Shown: positions 1-8,025, numbered from the stretch's first letter. The stretch is 16,106 nucleotides of DNA from CAYJGN01 sp964369635 (GCA_964369635.1 CAYJGN010000042.1:1-16106), one strand, 5' to 3'. Notes: a model not told the origin generated them from the sequence alone. Numbers and translations are program-made.

Positions 1-180
1 CGCATAGCACTGAACTGCTGAACGTCTCACTGAGTTTTCAAGCATTATAAGCTGCTCCTCCGCCACCGTTTCACTGACATTTCGCACACCGATAATTATA
101 ATCGCAACAACTGCAGCAAAAAGCAAAACCGAGTAGAACATTGCATTTTTAAATATTTTCAAAAACCTATTTCTGCCCAT
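1..180 (-). CDS. Pilin-like membrane protein, N-terminal 60 residues only (partial)
   Basis: The reading frame opens at an ATG (178-180) behind a GAGG ribosome binding site and runs off the left edge. The visible residues are a short basic N-terminus (MGRNRFLK), one hydrophobic segment (about residues 14-33) and then an amphipathic stretch ending ENSVRRSAVQCYA. The Arg-Arg-Ala-Val-x-Cys-Tyr-Ala pattern after a single membrane helix resembles small clostridial pilin-like proteins encoded next to pilC genes; this is recalled family knowledge, not a search. A canonical prepilin cleavage site (Gly/Ala, then a hydrophobic start with Glu at +5) is not visible. It lies 12 bp downstream of the PilC-type gene, so the two are surely co-transcribed. 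It is probably a structural or accessory pilus component at the cytoplasmic membrane; the exact role is unknown. Confidence 0.6.
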   Translation of the reverse strand, partial: MGRNRFLKIFKNAMFYSVLLFAAVVAIIIIGVRNVSETVAEEQLIMLENSVRRSAVQCYA

Positions 181-192
181 AGCTTTTATCCT

Positions 193-1248
193 CTATATTC
201 CTGAAAGAATTCCTGTTAGCGGCAACATAACTGATAGCATAACAAGCCCTACCATAACACACAAAAGAGCAACCATAACAGGCTCGATAATAGATATAAG
301 CCTATCGGTTTGTTTTTTTGCTTCAACGCTATATTTCTCTGCAACGTCCATTAGCATATCGCTAACAGCACCGCTTCTCATACCTGCAACTATAATTCCA
401 TTATGATGAGCTCTAAAAACCTCGCTCTCGATAATCGCATCACAAAGACTCTCACCGCGCTCCATGCATATTAATATTTTATTTATCTTCTGTTTTGTCT
501 GCGGGCTATCGACAAGGAGCATTGTAAGCTCAAGTGCTGATAATGCATCAAGTCCACTTCCAAGCATAAGAGAGAGCGAAAAGGCAAATCTGTTTGCACT
601 CTCAGCCTTTGAGAGACTTCTTGTTATAGGTGCTCTGTCATAAATGCCTCGAAGCATCTCTCTGCCCTTAGCTGAGATACGAAGAAGGACAAAGATAAAT
701 ATCAAACCAGCTATTACACCAAAGAAAACGACTGTATAGTTCGATAGGTTAGAGCCGAGATTTAGCATAAATACCGATATAGGGTTCATCGCAAGGCCAA
801 GCTGGGCAAAAACCTGCTCAAATACCGGCATAACTTCAACTAATATAACAAATATAACAACGAAAACCATTCCCGCCATACAGAGCGGATAAACAATAGA
901 TGAGCGGATAGCAACCCGCAGTTTATCCTTATCGCTATAAAATTTTGCAAGGGCGGTTGAGACCTCTTCAATTCTACCAGTCTGCTCTCCAACCTCTATC
1001 ATGCTTATAACATACTCCGGGAAACAGCCAACTTCAACAAGCGCTACCGAAAATGAAGTCCCCGTAGCGACAATATCGTAAAGCTTTTTAAAAAGCAGAG
1101 CATCCTCCTTTTTCGGAGTGTTCTCACTTATGATTAAAAGGCTCTCCCAAGTTGGCATACCGCTTTTTGCAAATATCGTCATCTGCTCAAAAAAGTATGC
1201 AAGTTCAGCCGAATTTAATGTTCGAAATTTTATATTTTCTTTACCCAT
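193..1248 (-). CDS. pilC: Type II secretion system F family protein (PilC/GspF-like pilus assembly platform)
   Basis: This is a 351-residue polytopic membrane protein of the T2SF family, the inner-membrane platform that couples the assembly ATPase to pilin polymerisation. Two T2SF repeats are visible. The first begins at about residue 19 (FFEQMTIFAKSG, then GMPTWESL) and the second at about residue 221 (FAFSLSLMLGSGLDALSALEL). Each is followed by the typical IEVGEQTGRIEE or VAGMRSGAVSDML segment. Membrane helices lie at about 118-140, 170-190 and 322-345. It is somewhat shorter than the roughly 400 residues of classical PilC and lacks the cytoplasmic N-terminal extension. The ATG has an AAAGGA site upstream. 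It sits between the transglutaminase-like lipoprotein gene (29 bp upstream) and the pilin-like gene (12 bp downstream). The assembly ATPase and prepilin peptidase are not in the window. Confidence 0.9.
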   Translation of the reverse strand: MGKENIKFRTLNSAELAYFFEQMTIFAKSGMPTWESLLIISENTPKKEDALLFKKLYDIVATGTSFSVALVEVGCFPEYVISMIEVGEQTGRIEEVSTALAKFYSDKDKLRVAIRSSIVYPLCMAGMVFVVIFVILVEVMPVFEQVFAQLGLAMNPISVFMLNLGSNLSNYTVVFFGVIAGLIFIFVLLRISAKGREMLRGIYDRAPITRSLSKAESANRFAFSLSLMLGSGLDALSALELTMLLVDSPQTKQKINKILICMERGESLCDAIIESEVFRAHHNGIIVAGMRSGAVSDMLMDVAEKYSVEAKKQTDRLISIIEPVMVALLCVMVGLVMLSVMLPLTGILSGI

Positions 1249-1277
1249 AACTTTAATCCTTTCAGGTTAAATAATGT

Positions 1278-2237
1278 TTAATAGAAATAGAGTGCATTAT
1301 AGTTTTCACCATCGCCAATATAGTCAAGTATACCACTTCGGCTTCCGTTTGATGCAGCAAATGTTGGATCCATTCGCACCCATTCAGAGCCGTTAAAAGA
1401 TATAATATCCTGCACCCAACCGGTCTCTTCGGTATAGACTGAAATCCATGCATGGTATGCAGTTCCTGCCCAGCCAACAACAAGTTGGGTTGGTATTCCC
1501 TGTGAACGGAGCATCGCTGTCATAACGGCGGCATAATCAAAACAGAGTCCTTTTTTCGTGTTGAGTGTTTCATCGACAACCGGTATATAAAAGCTGTTTG
1601 TCGCCATAACCTGCTCTGCCCTGTCGTAGTCATAAACTATCTCGCCTATAACATATTCATATACCTCTTCAACAACATCTATGTCGTTAAAAGCTCCAAA
1701 GGCAAGATCTTTTGCAACCGCTACCGTCTCACTGCTCTCATTAAAGTTTGCGTAATAGTTTGAGTATAGAAACGGAGTGAACTCATCATCTATCATAACG
1801 CTTACGCTATATGTGTCTATAACAAAATATTTAGTACCCTCAACGTTTTCATTGACTGTTACAGTATAGTTACCGCTACCCTCTGCAAATGGAATAGTTA
1901 TAAACCCTTCGCCTACGGGCAAATCATAAGTATAGGCTTCTGAGGTATTACCATCCTTAATAATTTGAAGCTTTGGTTTTACATTCGACCCATTATATCT
2001 GATATTTAAAAGCCCTAAGCTCAGTTTAGTTGTATCTATTGAGGAAACATTCCCCTCGGTTATCTCGGCGTCTGCCGTCACGGCAACTAAAACAACCGGA
2101 GTGTTATCTCTGTCCCCTTGCTCTGTCGGTTCTGGTTCACCGCCACCGCCGCCGCCACCGTCGCCGCAAGCAACGAGGGAAAGCGCGACGAAAGCTAAAA
2201 CCGCAAGAATTTTAATTCTTTGGTACAAGCAGATCAT
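1278..2237 (-). CDS. Secreted lipoprotein with transglutaminase-like (cysteine protease fold) domain
   Basis: The 319-residue protein starts with a lipoprotein signal peptide whose lipobox reads LVAC, with the acylated Cys at residue 24. A run of about eight glycines and a Glu/Pro/Thr linker follow, so the product should be tethered to the outer face of the membrane. Residues 50-155 look like a beta-rich module of unknown function. Residues 195-295 are a transglutaminase-core domain: the Cys motif KKGLCFDYA (Cys232), the His motif AYHAWISVY (His262) and the Asp motif VRMDPTFA (Asp290) form a complete putative triad. Bacterial members can be peptidases, amidases or crosslinking enzymes, and the substrate cannot be told from sequence. 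It is the first gene of the pilus-type cluster visible here, 29 bp before pilC. An alternative TTG start (2226-2228) is discussed in the ribosome-binding-site entry. Confidence 0.88.
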   Translation of the reverse strand: MICLYQRIKILAVLAFVALSLVACGDGGGGGGGEPEPTEQGDRDNTPVVLVAVTADAEITEGNVSSIDTTKLSLGLLNIRYNGSNVKPKLQIIKDGNTSEAYTYDLPVGEGFITIPFAEGSGNYTVTVNENVEGTKYFVIDTYSVSVMIDDEFTPFLYSNYYANFNESSETVAVAKDLAFGAFNDIDVVEEVYEYVIGEIVYDYDRAEQVMATNSFYIPVVDETLNTKKGLCFDYAAVMTAMLRSQGIPTQLVVGWAGTAYHAWISVYTEETGWVQDIISFNGSEWVRMDPTFAASNGSRSGILDYIGDGENYNALYFY

Positions 2238-2246
2238 CCTTCCTTT
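2238..2246 (-). promoter_or_regulatory. Ribosome binding site with ambiguous start choice for the lipoprotein gene
   Basis: On the minus strand AAAGGAAGG directly abuts the ATG at 2235-2237. It is 9 nt from the in-frame TTG at 2226-2228, which would still leave a basic N-terminus (YQRIK) before the hydrophobic signal segment. If AAAGGA is the core, the ATG is only 3 nt away and the TTG is 12 nt away. Both starts give the same mature lipoprotein. The ATG is kept as the call because it is the stronger initiation codon. Confidence 0.45.
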
Positions 2247-2386
2247 AATTCTTCTTTAATTGTACCATATATTCTTATAAAAATGGACACAATTATATAT
2301 AAAAACTAATACCTATTTTTATTATTTTTACCAAATTCCATCTGCTTAGTGTCAAAGCATACAGAGGTTACAATCATAAATATCAC

Positions 2387-2415
2387 AAAAATATATCTAA
2401 TAAACATATATTTTT
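2387..2415. repeat. AT-only inverted repeat upstream of the SARP promoter
   Basis: A ten-base arm (2387-2396) is perfectly complementary to 2406-2415, with a nine-base centre. It lies 14 bp upstream of the -35 box of the regulator promoter, in the 253-bp region shared by the two divergent transcription units. It could be an UP-like element or operator, or chance in very AT-rich DNA. No convincing promoter for the leftward lipoprotein gene was found in the same region. Confidence 0.3.
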
Positions 2416-2429
2416 TTATTTTTATACTC

Positions 2430-2458
2430 TTGCAACTTACCTTAAAAATTGTTATACT
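2430..2458 (+). promoter_or_regulatory. Sigma-A-type promoter of the tandem SARP regulators
   Basis: A -35 element TTGCAA (2430-2435) and a -10 element TATACT (2453-2458) are separated by exactly 17 bp. Transcription would start near 2465, about 26 nt before the first ATG, whose GGGAGG ribosome binding site is at 2479-2484. The -35 box is identical to that of the potassium transporter promoter at 11773-11801. Confidence 0.75.
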
Positions 2459-2490
2459 GTGATTAATTAGGAATAATTGGGAGGCATAAA

Positions 2491-3678
2491 ATGCGCAAAA
2501 TAACAGTTACAATGCTTGGAGAATTCAAATTATTGGTAGATAATGAGGATATCTCTTTAAAACTTCGTCTATCTGCAAAAAAGCTATTTTTATTGCAGTA
2601 TCTTATTTTGAACCGTGGAAATCCTGTAACGGTTGATCAGCTGACGAATATTTTATGGGAAGGCAGCAGTGAAATCAACCTAACAAATACACTGAAAACG
2701 CTAATAAGCAGACTTCGAAAAGATCTCTCGATTGTCGGTCTCGACAAAGCTATTGTAACTGGTTCTGGCTCTTATATGTGGAAACTCGAAGATAGCGCGC
2801 AGATAGATGTTTTCACCCTTGATGATATCTGTTCAAGACTTCGCTTAGTTACAACTCTCAACGATGAGAGCAGAGCAGATTTTGAAAAAGTTTTATCAAT
2901 ATATAATGGCGACCTACTCGCAACATCACCATTTAATTCTTGGGTCTCTCCAAAAATGCTCCATTATCAAAACATTTTTATTGAAGCTTCAAAAAGATAT
3001 ATCGAACTTTTAAACGTCAACGAAGAGTATGACAGTGTTATTGTTGTCTGCGGTGCTGTTCTTGAAAAAACACCTTATGACTCGATGATAAATATCGAGC
3101 TTATGTCGGCACTTGTAAAGCTTGGCCGTGAAAAAGAGGCGTTTAACCATTATTCGGCTCTTGCAAAGCTTCACTATGACCAGCTTGGCGTTCACCCTTC
3201 AGATGAGCTTGTTTCCTTTTATAAGAAGATCATAAAGATGGATAGAGACCACGAGATGAAAATTGAGGGCATCTGCAAGGAGCTTCGCGATTATAGCGAA
3301 GAATCTGGTGCTTTTGTCTGTGAATACCCTGTCTTTAAAGAGATATACTCTATGCATATGCGAAATCTAAAAAGACTTGGCTCAACTATGTATCTTGCGA
3401 TGATTAGCATAAAAAACACCGTTGACGAAGATCAAACACCCGCTGATGTAAATATTGCTATGCACCGTCTTCTCGAATTTTTGCAAATAAATCTGCGTTC
3501 AGGGGACACAATAACAAGATACAGCCCCTCGCAATATGCAGCTCTTCTACCGACAAATGATACCGGCTATGATATAAAATCAGTCGTTATGCTTCGCCTT
3601 AAAAAGAATTATGAGGCAAGAGCTGAAAATGCAAACTATAAATTTGACTATAAGCTTATAAAGCTTAAAAACCAATAA
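2491..3678 (+). CDS. SARP/BTAD-family transcriptional regulator with degenerate GGDEF-like C-terminus (first paralog)
   Basis: The 395-residue protein has three parts. Residues 1-100 are an OmpR/SARP-type winged helix that opens ITVTMLGEFKLLVD and has the recognition-helix region NTLKTLISRLRKDL (residues 66-79). Residues 103-250 are a bacterial transcriptional activation domain (BTAD) of helical repeats, including AQIDVFTLDD and LGREKEAFNHYSAL. Residues 275-395 resemble a nucleotide-cyclase/GGDEF fold: LRSGDTITRYSPSQYAALLP (335-354) lines up with the usual LRxSDxxxRYGGDEFxxLLP. The GGDEF signature is replaced by SPSQY and the metal-binding Asp after beta-1 is absent, so cyclase activity is not expected. 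The RxxD motif (336-339) at the canonical I-site position is kept. The start has a GGGAGG site 6 nt upstream. The paralogous gene begins 13 bp downstream. Targets are unknown; the flanking pilus cluster and surface protein are candidates. Confidence 0.85.
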   Translation: MRKITVTMLGEFKLLVDNEDISLKLRLSAKKLFLLQYLILNRGNPVTVDQLTNILWEGSSEINLTNTLKTLISRLRKDLSIVGLDKAIVTGSGSYMWKLEDSAQIDVFTLDDICSRLRLVTTLNDESRADFEKVLSIYNGDLLATSPFNSWVSPKMLHYQNIFIEASKRYIELLNVNEEYDSVIVVCGAVLEKTPYDSMINIELMSALVKLGREKEAFNHYSALAKLHYDQLGVHPSDELVSFYKKIIKMDRDHEMKIEGICKELRDYSEESGAFVCEYPVFKEIYSMHMRNLKRLGSTMYLAMISIKNTVDEDQTPADVNIAMHRLLEFLQINLRSGDTITRYSPSQYAALLPTNDTGYDIKSVVMLRLKKNYEARAENANYKFDYKLIKLKNQ

Positions 3679-3691
3679 ACGGAGGATTGCT

Positions 3692-4897
3692 ATGAATGTT
3701 GAAATATACACCCTCGGCGAACTTCGAATAATAGTTAATAATATTGATATTATCCAAAAGCTCAAGCAGTCGCCAAAAAAGATTATGCTACTTGAGTTTC
3801 TGCTTGTTAATAACGGCAAAGCAGTAACAACATCGAATATTATAGATGCACTTTGGTATGGCCGCGATGATTTCGGACTTGATAATACCCTGAAAACCCT
3901 TGTTTCAAGACTTCGCAAAGACCTATCCGATGCAGGACTTCCCGATGCTATCATAACAAAGCGCGGCGCATATATGTGGAACCCCGATATTGAATGCTTA
4001 ATAGATATCGTCACCTTTGAAAACCTTGCAAATGAGCTTTCAACTGTTGAGGTTTTAAACGATGATAATATCGACGATTTCGATACTGTTCTATATTTGT
4101 ACAGCGATGATCTGCTTGTTAATTCAGCGCTTTCAAACTGGTTTTCACCAAAAAACTATTATTTCCATACCCTTTATCTAAAGACGGTCACACGATATAT
4201 AAACCTTCTAAACGTTCGGGAACTTTATGGAGATGTTATTCGAGTTTGCAAAACAGCTCTTGAGATCGACATGTTCGATACTATGCTAAACCTCGAGCTA
4301 ATGCGAGCACTATTAAAACTCGGAAAAAACAAAGAGGCACTTGAGAGATACCAGAATATCACCGATCTGCATTACAACCACCTCGGCATAAAACCCTCAG
4401 AAGAGATAATCGATTTTTATAAGCTTCTTATTATGGAGGAGCAGAATACTGAGTCAAATATCGAAGATATTTATAACGAGCTTCGTAGTGACGAAGAAGA
4501 TAGAGATGCTTTTGTCTGTGAATACACGATTTTCAAAGACATCTATAGATTATATATGCGAAACCTAAAACGACTCGGCACCAATATGCACCTTGCAATC
4601 ATCACCGTCCATGGGTTGTCTACCGTTGAAATCGATCCTATTCTGCTCGATAAAACGATGCGCGGACTTCGAAATCTCCTCCAAACGAATTTACGCTCAG
4701 GAGATACCATATCGCGGTATAGCCCAAACCAGTTTGTAATACTATTGCCGAATATAACTAACAGCGAGATGGGTAAACTCGTTTTGAAAAGACTTCAAGG
4801 AAAATTTTTCTCAGACTCATCAAACACGAAATTCAGCTTTGACTACAAACTACTGGAAGTTTTCGGAACAGATGAGAAACTGCCGATACTTCGCTGA
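3692..4897 (+). CDS. SARP/BTAD-family transcriptional regulator with degenerate GGDEF-like C-terminus (second paralog)
   Basis: This 401-residue protein aligns end to end with the preceding gene product. It has a winged helix (residues 1-98, TLGELRIIVN and NTLKTLVSRLRKDL), a BTAD domain (about 102-250, including LGKNKEALERYQNI and LGIKPSEEIIDFY) and a GGDEF-like C-terminal domain (about 275-390). LRSGDTISRYSPNQFVILLP (334-353) keeps RxxD (335-338) exactly five residues before SPNQF, which replaces GGDEF. Both copies also share the block AFVCEY...FK(E/D)IY...MRNLKRLG. The ATG has GGAGG (3681-3685) six nucleotides upstream. The gene is co-transcribed with its paralog and followed by a strong terminator. 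The pair suggests a tandem duplication, and the products may form heteromers or have split targets (inference). Confidence 0.85.
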   Translation: MNVEIYTLGELRIIVNNIDIIQKLKQSPKKIMLLEFLLVNNGKAVTTSNIIDALWYGRDDFGLDNTLKTLVSRLRKDLSDAGLPDAIITKRGAYMWNPDIECLIDIVTFENLANELSTVEVLNDDNIDDFDTVLYLYSDDLLVNSALSNWFSPKNYYFHTLYLKTVTRYINLLNVRELYGDVIRVCKTALEIDMFDTMLNLELMRALLKLGKNKEALERYQNITDLHYNHLGIKPSEEIIDFYKLLIMEEQNTESNIEDIYNELRSDEEDRDAFVCEYTIFKDIYRLYMRNLKRLGTNMHLAIITVHGLSTVEIDPILLDKTMRGLRNLLQTNLRSGDTISRYSPNQFVILLPNITNSEMGKLVLKRLQGKFFSDSSNTKFSFDYKLLEVFGTDEKLPILR

Positions 4898-4981
4898 TAT
4901 AGCAAAACAGTAAATTAGCATCAAGCAAAAACGAAAAGACTATAGTTTAGCAAGGATAAAGCAAACTTAAAATTAAGTATT

Positions 4982-5017
4982 AAAAAGCGATGTGAAAAAT
5001 ATTCACATCGCTTTTTT
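4982..5017 (+). terminator. Rho-independent terminator of the SARP operon
   Basis: A perfect 15-bp inverted repeat (4982-4996 with 5002-5016, core GCGATGTGAA) encloses a five-base loop and ends in a run of six T (5012-5017). It lies about 85 bp after the second regulator stop. The A-run on the other arm means it could also work leftward as a backstop. Confidence 0.85.
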
Positions 5018-5092
5018 CTTGTTAAAACCTTAAACAATCGCCATTTAAAACTTTGGCATTTGTTTTGATTGCTTCGGAATATATCATAAAAT

Positions 5093-5126
5093 AAAGCTGC
5101 ATCTTGAAAACTCAAAATGCAGCTTT
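5093..5126 (-). terminator. Terminator of the surface-protein gene
   Basis: AAAGCTGCAT (5093-5102) pairs with ATGCAGCTTT (5117-5126). After one C/A mismatch the stem continues with TTGA/TCAA around a four-base loop. On the minus strand it is followed by TTTATTTTAT, 53 bp after the surface-protein stop codon. It converges with the SARP terminator, so this interval insulates two converging transcription units. Confidence 0.7.
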
Positions 5127-5178
5127 TAATTTTAATTATTCTTTATGGTTTTTCTGATTTATTTCGGGAAAATATAGT

Positions 5179-8015
5179 TTATTTAGCAGCTTTTTTCTTT
5201 TTAGCAACGAAAACTATAATTCCACCCATAACAATCGCTAAACCAAGTCCTACTATCCAGATGTAAAAACCATTCTGGCTCATTTCTGGTGCATCAGTTG
5301 TTGGAACTTGCGCATCCTCTATATCGGTAGTTTCATCTTCTGTGTCAACAGTTGGCGCAAGAGGTGCTGTTGGATCAACTATCTCTACCTGCTCATCGTC
5401 TTCATCGACTGGTGGTGCTGGCACTGGAGCTGGTGCTGGTGTCGTTGCCGCAGCCTCTACTGTTTGCTCGGTAGGAGGTGTTGTTGGTGTTGGTACTGGT
5501 ACTACCAGTGAATATACAGTTAAATCGCCATGCTCAATAGTTACTTTATAGTTTTTATTGTTGAACTTATAAGTTTTGCCATCAATCGTAACTTTGCCTT
5601 TTTTAAGAAGCTCAAGACCGATCGCATTTTCATATGTTCCCGCTTTATTAACAAGTGTCTGTAGGTAGCTTAGTGTCATATCGCCTAAATCTTTTGCATA
5701 CGCAGTATCATTAATACCTGTACCCGCTAAAGCGGCGTCAATCTGCGCTTGCACGCTCTCTTCAATATCTGTGCTTGATAGAGATGCTCCAACAGGTACG
5801 CTTACATCATCTAAAGCTATTGTGAATTCTATAGGTGTTATAGTGAAATCAATATAACCTACATAACTGTTGTTATTGCCACTAAATGGAATACCTGTTA
5901 ATCCATAAAATGCTGATTTTTTTGATGTTGTATTTAAAACTACAGTGTAGAAAACCTCTTGTGACCCATTTGCACCGCTAACATTTTTGATCTTAGGGAA
6001 CTCATCTGAAAGACTGAATCGATCTTCTCCAAATAGAACATCGTAGTCAACGCCCATTGTGTAAACGGTATTTCCATCAACGCTTGTAAGAGTTATACCA
6101 AGCTCTGATACCTCTACCTTTTTATCGTTAAATGGACGGGTATAGCTATCTATCATCGATGCCACAGGTAGAAGCTCCGAAGCCACTCCTCCATATAGCG
6201 CCTCAATCGTAACAGGTCTATTTATCGCCCCAAATGTTATATTATAGTCGTCATCGGTAATCAATCCCAAACTCATTAGTTTCCACCCCGAAAAATAGCG
6301 AAAATTATATGGTTCAACTGTCGGCGGAGTTAGCTTTCCAGCAAATCCATGCTCGACCATCTGTGTACCGATAACTTTTCCATCGCCATCAACATAGCTT
6401 ATGGTATGCTTAACAATTGGAGTTACATCTATATTTGCTGTTACAGTAACATTTTTATTAGCCTTTACCTCCATAGTAGAATTATCATCATTATTTGTTA
6501 CAAGCCAAGTTACCTGTGTTCCTTCGTCTCCATAACCAATGCTGCTTGCAGTTGGAGTTTTGAAGCTTTCGCCGTGTATTATATCAAAGCTTTGGTAAGT
6601 TGTTCCACGTAAATCTTTAATATTTACAGTATACTCTATTTTGTTTAGAACTATCGATCCTATAAAGTTATCTTTATTATGACTGCCATCTGCTTCATTT
6701 GGCATAACTGTTATCATACGAATATTGTCATCATTTGTTTTGTTGTTCACGATATGTTTGCTATTCATATAATCTATAACAGCTGGCATTGCAAGAATAT
6801 CTGCAATACTAACACTTGTGTAGCTGCCAACTGGTAGATCAAACTTAATTGTTTCTGAAACTTCTTTACCGTTAGCGTTTACGAATTCTAAGCTTACTTT
6901 AACACTCGCCTGATCATTTGTATCTTTTGTGTAGTAAATATTTCTTACAAGCTCGTTGTTTTCATATTTAAGTGTTATCGTTGTTTTGCCGTCAGTTGTG
7001 GTTGCGCCGTCAATCACCGGCAGAGTATGCTCAACATTTCCACCATCTTCTGTAACGGTAATCTCTTCGCTTTGATGCGCTTTTTCTGTTCCGCCTTCAT
7101 AATAGTAGTTTATTGTGAACACTTTATCTTCGCCCTCATTTGAGGTAGGTTCCTCATAAACTGCATGTATGAAATAGTTATTAACTGTAGTTTCCCCTGA
7201 TAAAATTCTTTCATAGGGTACTGAAGAAAAAGGCACAGTGGTTAAATCAATCAACTGATTGGAATTGCCCGAAAATGAAAACCCTTTAAAATTATAATCG
7301 TCTACCGCAAGTGAAGGAGCACCCAAAGCTGGGTACGCTACGTTACTATTATCGTAATATGTTACAACTATTTCATTGCCTTCAACATTGCCAATATTTT
7401 TAAATGTTATAGTGAAGAATGGATTTTTCTTATAATCTTCCATGAATGCATCTGAATAAATAGAGTTATTAACGCTTTCTTTCGGCAACAAACTATTGAT
7501 ATCTGCAACATCTAATATTTTAATATCTTGTTTCGCCACACCATTTTTATCAAGACCATTTGCGTCGTAGCCCTCTGCGTTATAGCCTTCTGCATTGTAG
7601 CCTTCTGCATTGTAACCTTCTGCGTTATAGCCTTCAGCGTTATAACCTTCTGCATTATAACCTTCTGCATTATAACCTTCTGCATTATAACCTTCTGCAT
7701 TATAACCTTNNNNNNNNNNNNNNNNNNNNNNNNNNNNNNNNNNNNNNNNNNNNNNNNNNNNNNNNNNNNNNNNNNNNNNNNNNNNNNNNNNNNNNNNNNN
7801 NNNNNNNNNTTATAACCTTCTGCATTATAACCTTCTGCATTATAACCTTCTGCATTATAACCTTCTGCGTTATAACCTTCTGCATTATAACCTTGCTCGT
7901 TTAATGCATTTTCATCTTCTGTCTCTGCAGCAAACGATGTAAAACCAACATTTGTTATCGTTATTGTAACCGCAAGTAAGAGACAAACAACCTTCTTAAA
8001 TAGCTTTTTACCCAT
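5179..8015 (-). CDS. Large secreted surface protein with EGYNA repeats, beta-rich modules and C-terminal membrane anchor (interrupted by assembly gap)
   Basis: This is one gene. Both sides of the 100-N gap translate into the same EGYNA repeat, and the apparent frame change comes only from the placeholder gap length. The start is ATG 8013-8015 (GGAGG five nt upstream). Product order: signal peptide (MGKKLFKK, hydrophobic core, likely cut after SFA or SFAA near residue 29/30); a short acidic spacer; at least 14 EGYNA-type repeats around the gap; a long extracellular region; a Pro/Thr/Ala and acidic stalk (5284-5502); a hydrophobic segment and KKKKAAK tail. In the middle, YVDGDGKVIGTQ with EHGFAGKL and FSGWKL resembles MucBP/InlB-B repeats, and FTINYYYEGG is MucBP-like. 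Near the end, KVTIEHGDLTVY resembles MBG domains. No LPxTG motif is seen. Visible sequence plus the minimum gap gives 913 residues, and each further repeat unit adds five. Probable role: adhesin or surface-layer-associated protein; ligand unknown. Confidence 0.85.
7561..7895 (-). repeat. 15-bp tandem repeat encoding Glu-Gly-Tyr-Asn-Ala
   Basis: The plus-strand unit is TGCATTATAACCTTC, with variants at third-codon positions. Nine full units (7561-7695) and a partial one lie left of the gap. Five full units (7821-7895) and a partial one lie right of it. The outermost units are diverged (EGYDA at the C-terminal edge, QGYNA at the N-terminal edge), while units next to the gap are identical. That is the pattern of an array that grows and shrinks by slippage or unequal exchange. 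It is not a CRISPR array, since there are no spacers, and not the pentapeptide-repeat (A(D/N)LxX) fold. Confidence 0.95.
7710..7809. other. Assembly gap of 100 N inside the tandem repeat
   Basis: Exactly 100 N suggests a standard placeholder of unknown true length. The left flank stops 9 bases into a TATAACCTTCTGCAT period and the right flank resumes at its last base. If the array is perfectly periodic, the missing length is therefore 5 + 15k bases. That value is 2 modulo 3, whereas 100 is 1 modulo 3, which explains why the two halves appear in different frames. Confidence 0.9.
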
Positions 8016-8020
8016 TATAC

Positions 8021-8025
8021 CCTCC
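8021..8025 (-). promoter_or_regulatory. Ribosome binding site fixing the surface-protein start
   Basis: GGAGG on the minus strand lies five nucleotides before ATG 8013-8015. The longer open frame beginning with TTG at 8025-8027 overlaps this site and is not the real start. Confidence 0.85.

Noticed and set aside
2327..2355. Leftward promoter with perfect TTGACA (2350-2355, minus strand) for the lipoprotein gene
   Set aside because: No acceptable -10 hexamer lies 16-18 bp downstream (GGTAAA at 17 bp); TAAAAA at 19 bp is weak.
3331..4890. Active diguanylate cyclase domain in the SARP proteins
   Set aside because: The GGDEF signature is replaced by SPSQY/SPNQF and the metal-binding Asp is missing in both copies.
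7561..7895. CRISPR array or classical pentapeptide-repeat protein
   Set aside because: The 15-bp units are contiguous with no spacers, and EGYNA does not fit the A(D/N)LxX pattern.
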